Positions 1 through 8,911 are shown, counted from the first letter of the stretch. The stretch: DNA of 64,000 nt from Desertivirga brevis (GCF_017355835.1 NZ_JAFEWF010000001.1:1054001-1118000), one strand, 5' to 3'. A program made the numbers and translations. The notes: generated from the letters alone by a model not told the origin.

Positions 1-219
1 TAAGGGCAGGTATTCTTGAAGGAAATTATTAGTATGTTCTAAAGCTTAATAGTTCACTATTATCCGCGATATCCCCTCAATTACTTATTGGTCGTGTGTG
101 CACTCACTTATTGCTTTACTGTATAAGGTAAGTTGCATTTTATTTTGATGTAATAAAAGTTTCAGGAACTTATGGAGAAGACCCTAATTCCGCATCTCAT
201 TATTATAAAACCTAAAGCA

Positions 220-753
220 ATGGCAGAATTAAATTCTTCAGCTGGAAGCCTCAGAGGCAAAGGCCGTACTTCAACTTTATCCCCAAAAGTGGACATGACC
301 CCAATGGTAGATCTTATGTTCCTGTTAATTACCTTTTTTATGCTTACGACATCGTTAGCCAAACCCTTTATGATGCCTCTAGCTATGCCAGTGAAAGCTA
401 GCCCAGGAATGGAAATAGCTGACAGCAGAACCATGAATCTATGCATTGGAAAAGATAATAGAATTCAGTGGTACATGGGAAAAGCGGAAAATCCATTAAC
501 CGCTCCGGAGGTTACTAGTCTTTCTACCGAGGGATTACGTGAAGTTTTGAAGAGCCAGAACCAGAGCGTTCAAGGATTAACCGGCAGTAGGGAAAAAGGT
601 GTAATTGCTTTAATAAAGCCTACTGACAGATCGAACTATAAAAATCTGGTAGATGTCCTTGATGAATTAAAAATTACCGGAATAGAAAACTATATGATCG
701 TAGGGACCATGCCAATAGACATTGAAAGAATGAAAAGATCAGCTATCTATTAA
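220..753 (+). CDS. exbD: ExbD-type biopolymer transport protein
   Basis: This is an ExbD/TolR family protein, a stator subunit that couples the proton motive force to TonB-dependent outer-membrane transport. After a basic N-terminus there is one membrane segment (about residues 30-48, VDLMFLLITFFMLTT) preceded by the conserved Asp of the family (PMVDLMF), then a periplasmic domain to the end. I start it at the ATG at 220, giving MAELN as in Bacteroidota homologues, rather than the in-frame ATG at 172, which would add 16 hydrophobic residues in front of the cytoplasmic tail. ExbB and TonB are not visible, so the rest of the complex is either to the left of the window or elsewhere. A strong terminator follows directly. 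Family assignment is secure; the start is likely. Confidence 0.9.
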   Translation: MAELNSSAGSLRGKGRTSTLSPKVDMTPMVDLMFLLITFFMLTTSLAKPFMMPLAMPVKASPGMEIADSRTMNLCIGKDNRIQWYMGKAENPLTAPEVTSLSTEGLREVLKSQNQSVQGLTGSREKGVIALIKPTDRSNYKNLVDVLDELKITGIENYMIVGTMPIDIERMKRSAIY

Positions 754-762
754 TTATATTTT

Positions 763-795
763 AAAAGGACCAGAGCATTTATCTGGTCCTTTTTA
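763..795. terminator. Bidirectional terminator between exbD and the acidic protein gene
   Basis: A perfect 12-bp stem (AAAAGGACCAGA with its complement, 763-774 and 782-793) around a 7-nt loop, flanked by A-runs on the left and T-runs on the right. It sits between convergent genes and can serve both. Confidence 0.85.
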
Positions 796-817
796 TATCA
801 TATGATTTTAAAACAAG

Positions 818-1267
818 TTATTGCTGGTCTTTCAACCTTTTATCCAGATCTATCTCTGAATTTGTTTTATCCAGGTTCTCACGAAAATTCTCTTTGATAT
901 TTTCTGCATTATACTGAACCTGATCTCTTCCCATATCTCCTTTAATTCCCGCGTCAAAAGCAATTTGCTCGCTTCCTGGAAAATTATCCCCAAGTAAATT
1001 TTTAGTAACAGGAGCATCGCCTTCGTTTAAGGGATCAGGATTGTTATCAGGAATGCTTTTTTCGAGAAAGTTACTTACTCCTTCCTCCTGAGCAGGCACG
1101 TTATTAAGAACTTCATCCTGGTCGTCAAAATCCGGGCTGTTTTCGTCTTCAATTCTCGTCACCAGATCATTGCTATTCAATTGCTCCTGCTCGTCGAGTG
1201 ATGTCGGTTGCTCCGGCTGATCGGCTCCGTAACCTTCATCTTCCAAATAATCATCTTTATCTATCAT
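818..1267 (-). CDS. Acidic hypothetical protein
   Basis: A 149-residue protein I cannot place in a named family. It is strongly acidic and rich in Asp, Glu, Asn and Gln, with low-complexity stretches and no signal peptide or membrane segment, so it is probably largely disordered and cytoplasmic. It lies 34 bp downstream of the PRC-barrel protein on the same strand and ends at a shared terminator, so the two are probably co-transcribed. The pairing with a PRC-barrel stress-type protein suggests a general stress role, but that is inference from context only. Confidence 0.7.
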   Translation of the reverse strand: MIDKDDYLEDEGYGADQPEQPTSLDEQEQLNSNDLVTRIEDENSPDFDDQDEVLNNVPAQEEGVSNFLEKSIPDNNPDPLNEGDAPVTKNLLGDNFPGSEQIAFDAGIKGDMGRDQVQYNAENIKENFRENLDKTNSEIDLDKRLKDQQ

Positions 1268-1301
1268 AGGGATGTATTTATACTTTTAATGAATTTGAAA
1301 A

Positions 1302-2225
1302 CTATCGTTCTATGATCCTGCTCCTAAAACGCCTGGTTGAACTTGGGGGATTCGAGGAAATTCTGCTTCGATAAGCTTTAACTGTTTCGTCTATATTAAT
1401 AGCTCCAGTTCTATCAAGAATTTCTGCTGCCCTTTCGGCTTCTGCGATGGATAACTTACTAACAAGCACAACTGGATATTTCCGGCCATCGTTGGAGTTG
1501 AGCCAACTGGATTCATCAGAACTGAAAAGGTTTGAAAAGAAACCGCTGATTCCTTCTTTCTCATTCAAATTGCCTTTGGCAATATCTTCCTGATCACGGA
1601 AAACGATTTGTACTTCTCTCCTATTAAAGCCGTTTTCTATTAAATGGTTTTCTGCAAGCTCAGCTTCTCTTCTTGACTGAAAAACACCTGCTACAGATTG
1701 CCGCCTAACCTCGTCACTTTCATAGCTACCTGTATTATGAGTGGAAACAAGGGGCCTTTCATCTGTCACTCCGTGCTCTCTTAATGATGGGGCAGAATGG
1801 TCCCGATTATCTGTTATTAAATTTGCAGATGATTTTTTCCCTGAGTTGAAATTACGAAAGGTATTAATGATAATTTCCTCAGTTTTAACAGTAAGACTGC
1901 TACGGTCGTAATTTGGTAAAGAACTGAGTTCATTAGCTGAAAGACCTGGATATACTACGTTTTTGTAAACTTCGTCTAATTCGGCATATTCTAAAGGCAG
2001 AAGTATTCTCCTTCCCATCATATACAATTCGTTTCCATCAGTGTCGAGTATAAAATACTTCACTTTTTGGGCCTTTGTATCAAGGATAAGATCGTTCACT
2101 TTACCAAGTATCCTACCAAAATCGTTTTTTACTATCCAGCCTCTTATGTCTGGTTCACCGGGAGCCATTTCATATTTACTACTGCCCAGTTCTCTGAAGT
2201 GCGCAATATGATTATTGTCAGCCAT
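1302..2225 (-). CDS. PRC-barrel domain protein
   Basis: The N-terminal third (about residues 20-105, with IRGWIVKNDFGRILGKV and KVKYFILDTDG) matches the PRC-barrel fold, also seen in RimM and photosynthetic reaction-centre H subunits. The middle is a polar linker and the C-terminal part (about 185-290) contains an alpha/beta stretch with REAELAENHLIENGF and EAERAAEILDRTGA, resembling the 'general stress protein 17M-like' repeat found with PRC-barrels. I start at the ATG at 2225 (MADNNH); an upstream ATG at 2285 would add a 20-residue basic extension. Such proteins in Bacteroidota are commonly linked to osmotic or desiccation stress, which is inferred here. Cytoplasmic; no signal peptide. Confidence 0.75.
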   Translation of the reverse strand: MADNNHIAHFRELGSSKYEMAPGEPDIRGWIVKNDFGRILGKVNDLILDTKAQKVKYFILDTDGNELYMMGRRILLPLEYAELDEVYKNVVYPGLSANELSSLPNYDRSSLTVKTEEIIINTFRNFNSGKKSSANLITDNRDHSAPSLREHGVTDERPLVSTHNTGSYESDEVRRQSVAGVFQSRREAELAENHLIENGFNRREVQIVFRDQEDIAKGNLNEKEGISGFFSNLFSSDESSWLNSNDGRKYPVVLVSKLSIAEAERAAEILDRTGAINIDETVKAYRSRISSNPPSSTRRFRSRIIER

Positions 2226-2319
2226 AATTTTCTTATTAGGTTTTACAAGAAAAGGTTGAATGAAAGGTCTTACGATACCCTTCATTCAAAACTTTATTTA
2301 TTGATCCTGTCAGGTTATA

Positions 2320-2448
2320 TTAAAAGTGCAACTGTCCCGACTGATAATACATGTATAAAAAGTATAAAGCCACAGCCAGTATAAGTAATACAATAAGCCA
2401 AAGCCATCCAGTGCTTCTGCGCTTACGTTGAACGTGTAATTCTGCCAT
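2320..2448 (-). CDS. Small single-pass membrane peptide (42 aa)
   Basis: A 42-residue reading frame from the ATG at 2448 to the TAA at 2320. It has a basic N-terminus (VQRKRRS), one hydrophobic helix (about residues 15-35, from WLWLIVLLILAV to LYMYY) and a short polar tail, so an N-in single-pass membrane protein is likely. It begins MAEL and carries the Trp-rich helix start seen in small membrane peptides of Sphingobacteriaceae. It lies upstream of and co-directional with the PRC-barrel gene (gap 94 bp), so it may belong to the same stress-type transcript. Function unknown. Confidence 0.65.
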   Translation of the reverse strand: MAELHVQRKRRSTGWLWLIVLLILAVALYFLYMYYQSGQLHF

Positions 2449-2645
2449 TGTTGTTTTTTAGCTTTTAATTGTACAAAAGTTAGCAAATCACTATATTGGC
2501 CTATAGAGCTATTATCATACCAAAATCAGGATCTTTCGCCTTTTTAATTCTCAAGGAACTTTCTGCAATGCCTTATCGTAGAAGGAAGGGATAAAAAAGC
2601 GATGAAATCGCGAGATAGGTATTTATTATAACCAGCATCAACTTT

Positions 2646-3110
2646 ATGCCTGATAAAAAGATAACAGTACTTTACGTAGACGACGAACCGAACAATTTAT
2701 TTTCTTTTAAGGCTACGTTCAGATTAAAGTACAATATAATCACTGCAATGAGTGGTGATGAGGCTATGGAAATCCTAAAGAACACGCCTGTTGAAATTAT
2801 TATAACGGACCAGCGCATGCCCAATATGACTGGGGTGGAGTTCCTGGAAAAGGTCTTGGAGATAAACCCGGAACCGATCAGACTTTTGTTAACGGGTTAT
2901 GCAGATATGAATGCAGTAATTGACGCAGTAAATAAAGGAAAGATCTTCCATTACTTGACTAAGCCATGGAATGAAGAAGAACTTACTATGTCTATAGAAA
3001 GAGCTTATGAGGTTTATACCCAGCAAAAAGAGATTGTTGATATGAACAGCAAATTACTGGTATCGAACGATCAGCTTGAATTTTTGTTGAGGCAGAAATT
3101 ATTAGACTAA
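2646..3110 (+). CDS. Single-domain response regulator with DQRMP receiver
   Basis: A receiver domain occupies residues 5-125: acidic pocket at D12-D13, phosphoacceptor D55 within the signature DQRMP, T83 in LLTGY and the invariant K106 (LTKPW). A short alpha-helical tail (about 126-154) follows but no output domain. The DQRMP and GYAD motifs are those of the RpfG-type receivers. It has the same architecture as the receiver of the hybrid kinase at 3598-4683, about 55% alike by eye, so the two probably arose by duplication. It is monocistronic, ending at a strong hairpin. Likely a phosphate shuttle or protein-interaction regulator; partner not identifiable. Confidence 0.9.
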   Translation: MPDKKITVLYVDDEPNNLFSFKATFRLKYNIITAMSGDEAMEILKNTPVEIIITDQRMPNMTGVEFLEKVLEINPEPIRLLLTGYADMNAVIDAVNKGKIFHYLTKPWNEEELTMSIERAYEVYTQQKEIVDMNSKLLVSNDQLEFLLRQKLLD

Positions 3111-3130
3111 CATAATGTCTAGTTGATATA

Positions 3131-3166
3131 AAAAGTAAAAGGGCCGAAAGGCCCTTTTACTTTTTA
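3131..3166. terminator. GNRA-capped bidirectional terminator
   Basis: A perfect 15-bp stem (3131-3145 and 3150-3164) closed by a GAAA tetraloop and followed by T-rich sequence. It lies between the convergent receiver genes at 2646-3110 and 3200-3589. Confidence 0.9.
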
Positions 3167-3199
3167 TCAGATTCAAAATACTTTATACCCTTCAAACTA

Positions 3200-3589
3200 T
3201 TAGAATAATAACGGAGATAAAGTTTCTGCAGTGATAGGCTTATCCATGATATCATTCACAGTATCGTAACTACAAATCTTATCAATATCATTCTTATTCA
3301 TAGACGAAGTAAGGGCAATAATCCTATATCTATCTTTGATATTTTCTGGTAGTTTCTCGAACTCTTCCACAAACACAAAGCCGCTCATTATTGGCATTAA
3401 AACATCAAGTATGATAATTGTAAGCGGATCATCAGCACTAACAGCTGACGTTTTTATAAATTCGAGTGCTTCCGTTGCTCCTAAAAAGCAATGCACATCC
3501 TCACACTTCCCTGTATATCTTATCATCTTTTCTGCTATATAGCAGTCCAGCGCACTATCATCAATAATAATAAACTTATACTTTTCCAT
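3200..3589 (-). CDS. Single-domain response regulator
   Basis: A stand-alone receiver of 129 residues: acidic pair D10-D11, phosphoacceptor D62 (IIILDVLMP), T94 in ALTSS and K117 (DKPIT). No output domain. It starts 8 bp after the end of the receiver-kinase hybrid gene on the same strand, so the two are almost certainly co-transcribed, and a phosphotransfer partnership is the simplest reading. It resembles CheY-like rcp1-type receivers that pair with kinases of the bacteriophytochrome class, but no photosensory domain is present nearby. Confidence in the family is high; its output is unknown. Confidence 0.9.
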   Translation of the reverse strand: MEKYKFIIIDDSALDCYIAEKMIRYTGKCEDVHCFLGATEALEFIKTSAVSADDPLTIIILDVLMPIMSGFVFVEEFEKLPENIKDRYRIIALTSSMNKNDIDKICSYDTVNDIMDKPITAETLSPLLF

Positions 3590-3597
3590 CTAGCTGA

Positions 3598-4683
3598 TCA
3601 TTTACTTGGAATAGTTACATTGAAGGTTGCCCCTTCCCCTAGTTCCGATTTTACCTTTATCTCCCCATTAAGCTTCAACAGTGCATCCTTTACATTATAG
3701 AGGCCAAAACCAGAACCTGCTTCAGTAGTAGTAGCACGATAAAATAAGTTGAAGATCTCTCCCAAATGATTCGCAGGAATACCAATTCCATTATCTTTTA
3801 CAGTGAAATAAGCCGTATTTTTAATAACTTCGGCAGTAAGCTCAACCTGTTTATCCTGATTGTCTCTTCTCTGATATTTGAAGGCATTAGACAACAAGTT
3901 ATTTAGAATCAATTTCAATGAAGTTTCGTCACAGCGAAAAGCTTCATTTTGTGAGACACTCGTGCTAAAGGCGATACCGTTGGCATTACTATAAATACTA
4001 TAAATATCTGTAAGGTCTTTAACCACGCTCTCTAGACTAATCTCCTTTATCTTTAGCTCACCGCGTTGAAGGTTATAGTAATCATGAACGCTTAGAATAA
4101 AGGTATCCAACTTTTTAACTGAATTCTCCATCAAGTAGAGCATCTCCTTCATATCTTCAATTGATTCAAGATGCTTCACAACCCTTATTGCTCCAAGAAT
4201 ACCAGAAAGTGGACCTCTTATATCATGACTAACGCTGTAAGCAAACTTGTCAAGTTCATTATAGGCAATTTGCAACTCCTGGTTTTTCATAGCCAAAAGG
4301 GAGTTGGAAATATAAAACTTATTTGCCTCTTCTATGGCAGAAATTATATCAGCATCCACCCAGGGCTTCTTCACATACCTGAATATATGCCCCCGGTTAA
4401 TTGCATCTATTACTGCTTCAATATCTGTATAGCCGGTTATAAGGATCCGGATTGGGTGAGGATGCTGCTCCCTAACCTCTTCAAAAAACTCGACCCCTGT
4501 TTTATTAGGCATCCTCTGATCACAAAAGATGATTCTTGTATCGGGATGTTTGTTGAGTATTACGTAAGCTTCGTCGGTATTACTTGCCGTAAAAACACTG
4601 TAATCTAACCTAAATGATGCCTTAAAACCCACAAGATTGTTGGGCTCATCATCAATATATAGTATCTTAACTTTTTCTGGCAT
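3598..4683 (-). CDS. Receiver-histidine kinase hybrid (REC-HisKA-HATPase)
   Basis: An N-terminal receiver (residues 5-120; D55 in DQRMP, K106) precedes a HisKA dimerisation domain with the phosphorylated histidine H153 in SVSHDIRGPL and a GHKL ATPase domain with N-box NLLSNAFKY, G1 DNGIGI and G2 GSGFGL. There is no membrane segment, so this is a cytoplasmic kinase whose activity is gated by the receiver, meaning it acts in the middle of a relay. It lies 98 bp downstream of the 7TMR-DISM kinase and 8 bp upstream of a lone receiver, all on one strand. A relay membrane kinase -> hybrid -> receiver is suggested by order, not demonstrated. Confidence 0.92.
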   Translation of the reverse strand: MPEKVKILYIDDEPNNLVGFKASFRLDYSVFTASNTDEAYVILNKHPDTRIIFCDQRMPNKTGVEFFEEVREQHPHPIRILITGYTDIEAVIDAINRGHIFRYVKKPWVDADIISAIEEANKFYISNSLLAMKNQELQIAYNELDKFAYSVSHDIRGPLSGILGAIRVVKHLESIEDMKEMLYLMENSVKKLDTFILSVHDYYNLQRGELKIKEISLESVVKDLTDIYSIYSNANGIAFSTSVSQNEAFRCDETSLKLILNNLLSNAFKYQRRDNQDKQVELTAEVIKNTAYFTVKDNGIGIPANHLGEIFNLFYRATTTEAGSGFGLYNVKDALLKLNGEIKVKSELGEGATFNVTIPSK

Positions 4684-4781
4684 TATGCCTGTAATTTAAT
4701 GATTTGAAGTGAAAGGAAGGTTGTCTTACAACTGTAAGTATTTGTAAAGCTAAAAATTTAATTCACTCACTTATACAAGTT

Positions 4782-6971
4782 TTACGAATGTATAGTTGCC
4801 TCTATTTTATGTATTACCGGTAGATCAATAATAAATTCTGTTCCCTCTCCAAGCGTTGAATTCATACTTATCTTACCATTATGTTTCTTTATGGTATTAT
4901 AAGCAATCGACATACCTAAACCTGTACCCTCTCCAACCTCCTTAGTTGTAAAGAACGGTTCAAAGATCTTCCTCATTGTCTTTTCATCCATTCCTGTTCC
5001 ATTATCAGTGATCTTTATGAAAACATGCTCTTCATCGTGACTGGTAATAATTTTGACCTCACCGCCTGGTGCGTCTCCAAATTTCTTGTTGATAGCATGA
5101 ATTCCATTAGAAATTATATTTAAGAACACCTGATTTAATTTTCCTGGGTAACATTCAATCAGTGGTAAGTTTCCGTACTCCCTCGTTACAACTATACGAT
5201 TATTCAGCAGGTTGTTAATAATGATCAAAGTGGAGTCTAATCCTTCATTAATATCCGCACGTTTTAAATCGTCTTCATCAACCCGTGAAAAGATCCGCAG
5301 ACCTTTAACAATTTCAGCTGTTCGAGACGCACCTTCATGAATTCCTTTTAGTAAATGGTCGATTTCGATTTTGAGGTAGTCAAAATCCATCTCCTCTTTA
5401 TATTCTTCTATCTTTCTGACTTTTTCCTCTTGGGCGGCTCCCGACAAACCAACTTCTTCTATTGTATCGATTACCTCTAAAAGCATTTTTACGTCACGTT
5501 TTAAAGGAGCTACGTTTGAGGTAACAAAGTTGATCGGGTTATTAATCTCATGTGCTATTCCCGCCGTCAACTGCCCCAGTGAAGCCATCTTTTCAGAGTC
5601 TACCAACTGACTCTGAGTTTGTTTCAAGTGCTCAAGAGTCGTATTTAATTCCTCGTTTGATTCCTTCAATTCAACAGTCCTTTCTGCTACCCTTTGCTCT
5701 AAAACAACATTTTGCTCACGGATAATTCGCTCATTTTCCTGGGCAACTTTTAATGCCTGAAGTTGAGATAATTCCTTTTCCTTTTTAAGAGTGTTAATTT
5801 TACCCGCCAAAGCAAAAGATAGGAACACTGCTTCAAAAGCAGATCCGATTTCAACCGAGTGCAATGTAAATGCATTATACGGAACAATACCATAATCCTT
5901 GGCTACAAAGACCAGAATACTAGCAAAAAAGATAGTCCAGCTGAGCAAGAAGTAACGTGCCGGTGCAAAATTCCTTCTGTAAACAACCCATGCAACGATC
6001 ATGATCAAAATAGATACGAAAGCAGCGTTTACATTTACAATTTGAAAGGCAACTGGCTTATAACCAATCAAAAGCACAATTATAGATGTTATATAAACAC
6101 CTATGGTAGCAAAAAGTAGCAGACTTAAACGCGGGGAATATAAGCGAGTTCTGAGAAACGAAATGGAAAACATAATGGTTCCGATTCCCGACATGGCCCC
6201 ACATATAATTACCATATTTTCGGCCAACCATTTGTTCTCAGGCCAAAGAAAACGATGAGAAAAACCTAAAAGGGTAGCTTGAGTAAGCGTTACCCAAAAA
6301 TTATAATGACAATATACCAGGTAGTCTCTATCACGAGTAGTAAAATATATAAAAAGATTATACAGAAGCATAACCAGCATAATTCCCAGATAGAAGCTTG
6401 TGCGACTATCCGATTCACTAATGTCTTGAAATACTTTCTTTTCTGTTGCCAGACCTATTGGCAAAAGGATTTGCTGATTACTTTTCACTTTAACGAAGCA
6501 TTCAACTTGCTCATTCTTTTCCAGGTCAATATCAAAGAGGTAAAATTGGTGCTTATAGGGACGTTTGGTGAAATAATCTGAGTTGCTAATTCTAATACTA
6601 TCTACCTTATTTGTTCTTACGATGTATAGATCAACAATATCTATAATGGGGTTCGAAATATTTAAGGTGACTTTATCCAGATCTGTATCATTTCTGATGA
6701 AAAATTTCACCCAGTTGTTGGCTCTGCTCACTCCCAGGTTCAGGACATCTGAACTACTTCTTTTAAAGATACCCGGGGAAGTTTTTATCTCACTAAAGGA
6801 GAGATTTTCGCTGGAGTCTTGATAGACAAAGAGATCCTTTCCAATAAAATTTTCATTGATAGCATTGCTTACGGCAATAACTTCCTGTGCCTTCCCACTG
6901 TTTGATGCTGCTAAAAGAATAAAGGCAAGCAACATCAGGAACCTTCCTCTCATACAATATTTTTTAAACAT
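4782..6971 (-). CDS. 7TMR-DISM membrane histidine kinase
   Basis: A signal peptide (residues 1-29) is followed by a periplasmic DISM-type beta-sandwich (about 40-180), seven membrane helices (about 192-390), a coiled coil (about 392-455) and a kinase core: H474 in GIAHEINNP, a GHKL ATPase with DNGTGM and GEGTGLGM near the C-terminus. This is the classic 7TMR-DISM architecture, whose periplasmic domain is thought to bind small ligands. No sequence-specific output is fused. Its gene starts 20 bp downstream of the ThiF/E1-like gene, so the sensor belongs to the same transcript as an adenylating enzyme and a GNAT-like protein. An internal ATG at 6953 (MRGRF) is an alternative start that keeps the signal peptide. 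Confidence 0.92.
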   Translation of the reverse strand: MFKKYCMRGRFLMLLAFILLAASNSGKAQEVIAVSNAINENFIGKDLFVYQDSSENLSFSEIKTSPGIFKRSSSDVLNLGVSRANNWVKFFIRNDTDLDKVTLNISNPIIDIVDLYIVRTNKVDSIRISNSDYFTKRPYKHQFYLFDIDLEKNEQVECFVKVKSNQQILLPIGLATEKKVFQDISESDSRTSFYLGIMLVMLLYNLFIYFTTRDRDYLVYCHYNFWVTLTQATLLGFSHRFLWPENKWLAENMVIICGAMSGIGTIMFSISFLRTRLYSPRLSLLLFATIGVYITSIIVLLIGYKPVAFQIVNVNAAFVSILIMIVAWVVYRRNFAPARYFLLSWTIFFASILVFVAKDYGIVPYNAFTLHSVEIGSAFEAVFLSFALAGKINTLKKEKELSQLQALKVAQENERIIREQNVVLEQRVAERTVELKESNEELNTTLEHLKQTQSQLVDSEKMASLGQLTAGIAHEINNPINFVTSNVAPLKRDVKMLLEVIDTIEEVGLSGAAQEEKVRKIEEYKEEMDFDYLKIEIDHLLKGIHEGASRTAEIVKGLRIFSRVDEDDLKRADINEGLDSTLIIINNLLNNRIVVTREYGNLPLIECYPGKLNQVFLNIISNGIHAINKKFGDAPGGEVKIITSHDEEHVFIKITDNGTGMDEKTMRKIFEPFFTTKEVGEGTGLGMSIAYNTIKKHNGKISMNSTLGEGTEFIIDLPVIHKIEATIHS

Positions 6972-6991
6972 GTCTTAATTGATCCAACTTA

Positions 6992-8062
6992 TCACTTACC
7001 ACTAAAAATCTCATCAAGATCCACATAGTACCTTCCAGATACCCGATGTTCACCCAATAATATTCGACGACAAATATCTGTTGTTATAGCGCCCCCTAAT
7101 ACTACAGAAGATGCCAGTTGTGGCCATGTGTTAATACTCTTATTAATTTCCATCATTGATAGTCTCATCCGTTCAGATAGGGTGTCAAAATTCAGAATAG
7201 CATTAATAATTTCCATACGGTTCTCCCCTGTTACTTGTATAGTCTTGCCATTAATAAAAGACTGAAGGCGACCATGAAGTATTGGCCTTTCTGGCTCCAG
7301 ATCGAAGCGTTCGACGTCAAGCATTCCCCTGTCATTGGTATCCATTACTACCGGGATCATCAGCTCCTTTGCTTTGAACCGGCTGCGCAGTTTCATTTCA
7401 ATCCCATCGCATACTTCTATGTAAAGATCCAGCTTCCTGTCTGAGCCCAAAAAAGCGTCCAGGTTTTGCTCCTGAAGTCCTTCATTAAATATTTGAACCT
7501 TAATAAATGGATCGATCTCAGCAATTTCACGTGCTGCAATAATTGTTTTCTTTAGACCAAGATTATGAACGCCCGTTCTTATCCGGTTAAGATTGCTTAG
7601 TTCGGCAGTGTCGAAATCAGCCAGCCTTATCTCTCCGCACACCCTTTCCATTGCAAGCGTTAGAGCAATAGATTGTCCCACCGATAATCCGGCTACTCCT
7701 ATACATTTAGTGCGAAGCAAGTTTTGCTCCTCTTTGGTAATCTTATTTCTATTCCGATTGGTCCTGACTTCTACAAATTCTTCTTCATCCAAAAGGTGTA
7801 CAAGAGTTCTACTCCAGGGGTAATACACCCAGACACCGTAGTCACCTATTGGCGTACTGCCCACTTGCTGTGAAATAAGGCGCTGATAATCCTCCTCGGT
7901 AAGCTTTAAAGAGGGATTCATTATTTTTACCAGCTCCCTTAACTGCCCAATCATTTCATCATGAACACTTATGTATGGATCTGCATCACGTAAAGCGTCA
8001 AATAATGCTTTATCTGATGAATTGGAAATACGGAATATTTTTGGTAAATAAATATCTTGCAT
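6992..8062 (-). CDS. ThiF/E1-like adenylating enzyme (Rv1355c type)
   Basis: A 356-residue member of the ThiF/MoeB/E1 superfamily, which activate carboxylates by adenylation. Residues 1-115 form an N-terminal domain without recognisable motifs. The Rossmann domain starts at about 118 with the nucleotide loop GVAGLSVGQ (122-130), then ADFDTAELSNLNR (148-160), the hallmark D.D..E.SNLNR, basic residues K171-K172 and VCDGIEMK (217-224) at the position of the family's D-containing loop. It lacks the two CxxC zinc pairs of MoeB/ThiF, and lacks an obvious catalytic cysteine crossover loop. This pattern fits the poorly characterised family of mycobacterial Rv1355c (annotated MoeY). It starts 33 bp after the GNAT-like gene and 20 bp before a sensor kinase. 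Its substrate is unknown. Confidence 0.82.
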   Translation of the reverse strand: MQDIYLPKIFRISNSSDKALFDALRDADPYISVHDEMIGQLRELVKIMNPSLKLTEEDYQRLISQQVGSTPIGDYGVWVYYPWSRTLVHLLDEEEFVEVRTNRNRNKITKEEQNLLRTKCIGVAGLSVGQSIALTLAMERVCGEIRLADFDTAELSNLNRIRTGVHNLGLKKTIIAAREIAEIDPFIKVQIFNEGLQEQNLDAFLGSDRKLDLYIEVCDGIEMKLRSRFKAKELMIPVVMDTNDRGMLDVERFDLEPERPILHGRLQSFINGKTIQVTGENRMEIINAILNFDTLSERMRLSMMEINKSINTWPQLASSVVLGGAITTDICRRILLGEHRVSGRYYVDLDEIFSGK

Positions 8063-8095
8063 AAATAAGCCTGCTTAGTATTGCAGAGTTTAATT

Positions 8096-8911
8096 TTAGT
8101 GAAATGGAAAGTTCTTTTTTTCTTCCTCCGGACTGGCATTCAGATAGTTCCGGTGAGCTTCGGAAATAGTTTCGGTCAAGCTCCACTTATCCAAGTTTGG
8201 AATTTGAGTTTGATAATGAATAGTGATATTTTTCCCTCTCAGCGTTTCAACCCTCACCGTATTAAAGTTATTCCGTATACTTAAAATTGCTTGTTTATCC
8301 TCCTCTTGAGCAGTAGATAGTCCCTCTAAATCTGTAACTACCATCGTAGTAGCGATCAAATCCTCCTTAGGGTAATAGAATGTTCCATCTTTCCCCACCC
8401 TTGGTTCTAATTGCATCCCAACCCCTTCTACGGGCTTAACCGTATATGGTGCACATAAGGCAAAAAGTGACTTCAGGCCTATCTGATAGGCTACAGCTAC
8501 CGCAGCCCTTATTAAAAAAATACTCCCTATGCCGTACCCCGCAATTTCCCTTGAGTTCCATAAACCGCAAAGCTCGCCCGTACCGTTTTGGGCGTAAGAC
8601 CATACCAGGCCAAAGACGTTTGGGTCGAAGGCGCCAGTAGCTTGCTCTAAGGGCAGCAACTCAGTTCCTCCTGAAACATGTACCCTGGCTCCGCCATATA
8701 CACGCTCACCATCTAACGACTCAACAATTAACACAAAGGCTGCAGGATTTTTTGTCCACTCGTTCTTCGAAGACGTAACTTTGGTTATTCCGATACTCGT
8801 TAAAACGTGCTCGTGTCCCTGGACGAAGAGCTGGCAAGCCTCAGGATCATCAACTGCGCGAAAGGCTCTCAATCGGACCTCCGGATTTTCCTTATTTAAA
8901 GCGTTCCCCAT
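8096..8911 (-). CDS. GNAT-fold N-acyltransferase-like protein
   Basis: A 271-residue protein with features of a GNAT or autoinducer-synthase-like acyltransferase. Residues 12-80 give an alpha/beta start and two strands (AFVLIVES and VYGGARVHV), and residues 113-150 hold the acyl-CoA pyrophosphate loop pattern REIAGYGIGS followed by a long helix and the strand LKSLFALCAP. The C-terminal 90 residues have no motif I recognise. It is first in a same-strand run with the ThiF-like gene (gap 33 bp). That makes a pair of one acyl-transfer and one adenylation enzyme. Fold call is moderate; acyl donor and acceptor cannot be inferred. It could instead be a non-catalytic GNAT-like partner of the E1-like protein. 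Confidence 0.6.
   Translation of the reverse strand: MGNALNKENPEVRLRAFRAVDDPEACQLFVQGHEHVLTSIGITKVTSSKNEWTKNPAAFVLIVESLDGERVYGGARVHVSGGTELLPLEQATGAFDPNVFGLVWSYAQNGTGELCGLWNSREIAGYGIGSIFLIRAAVAVAYQIGLKSLFALCAPYTVKPVEGVGMQLEPRVGKDGTFYYPKEDLIATTMVVTDLEGLSTAQEEDKQAILSIRNNFNTVRVETLRGKNITIHYQTQIPNLDKWSLTETISEAHRNYLNASPEEEKKNFPFH

Noticed and set aside
1..171. Stop codon TAA at position 1-3 as end of an upstream gene
   Set aside because: Nothing upstream is visible to test whether it closes a reading frame.
6992..8062. MoeB or ThiF of molybdopterin or thiamin synthesis
   Set aside because: No zinc CxxC pairs, no MoaD/ThiS-like gene or pathway genes nearby.
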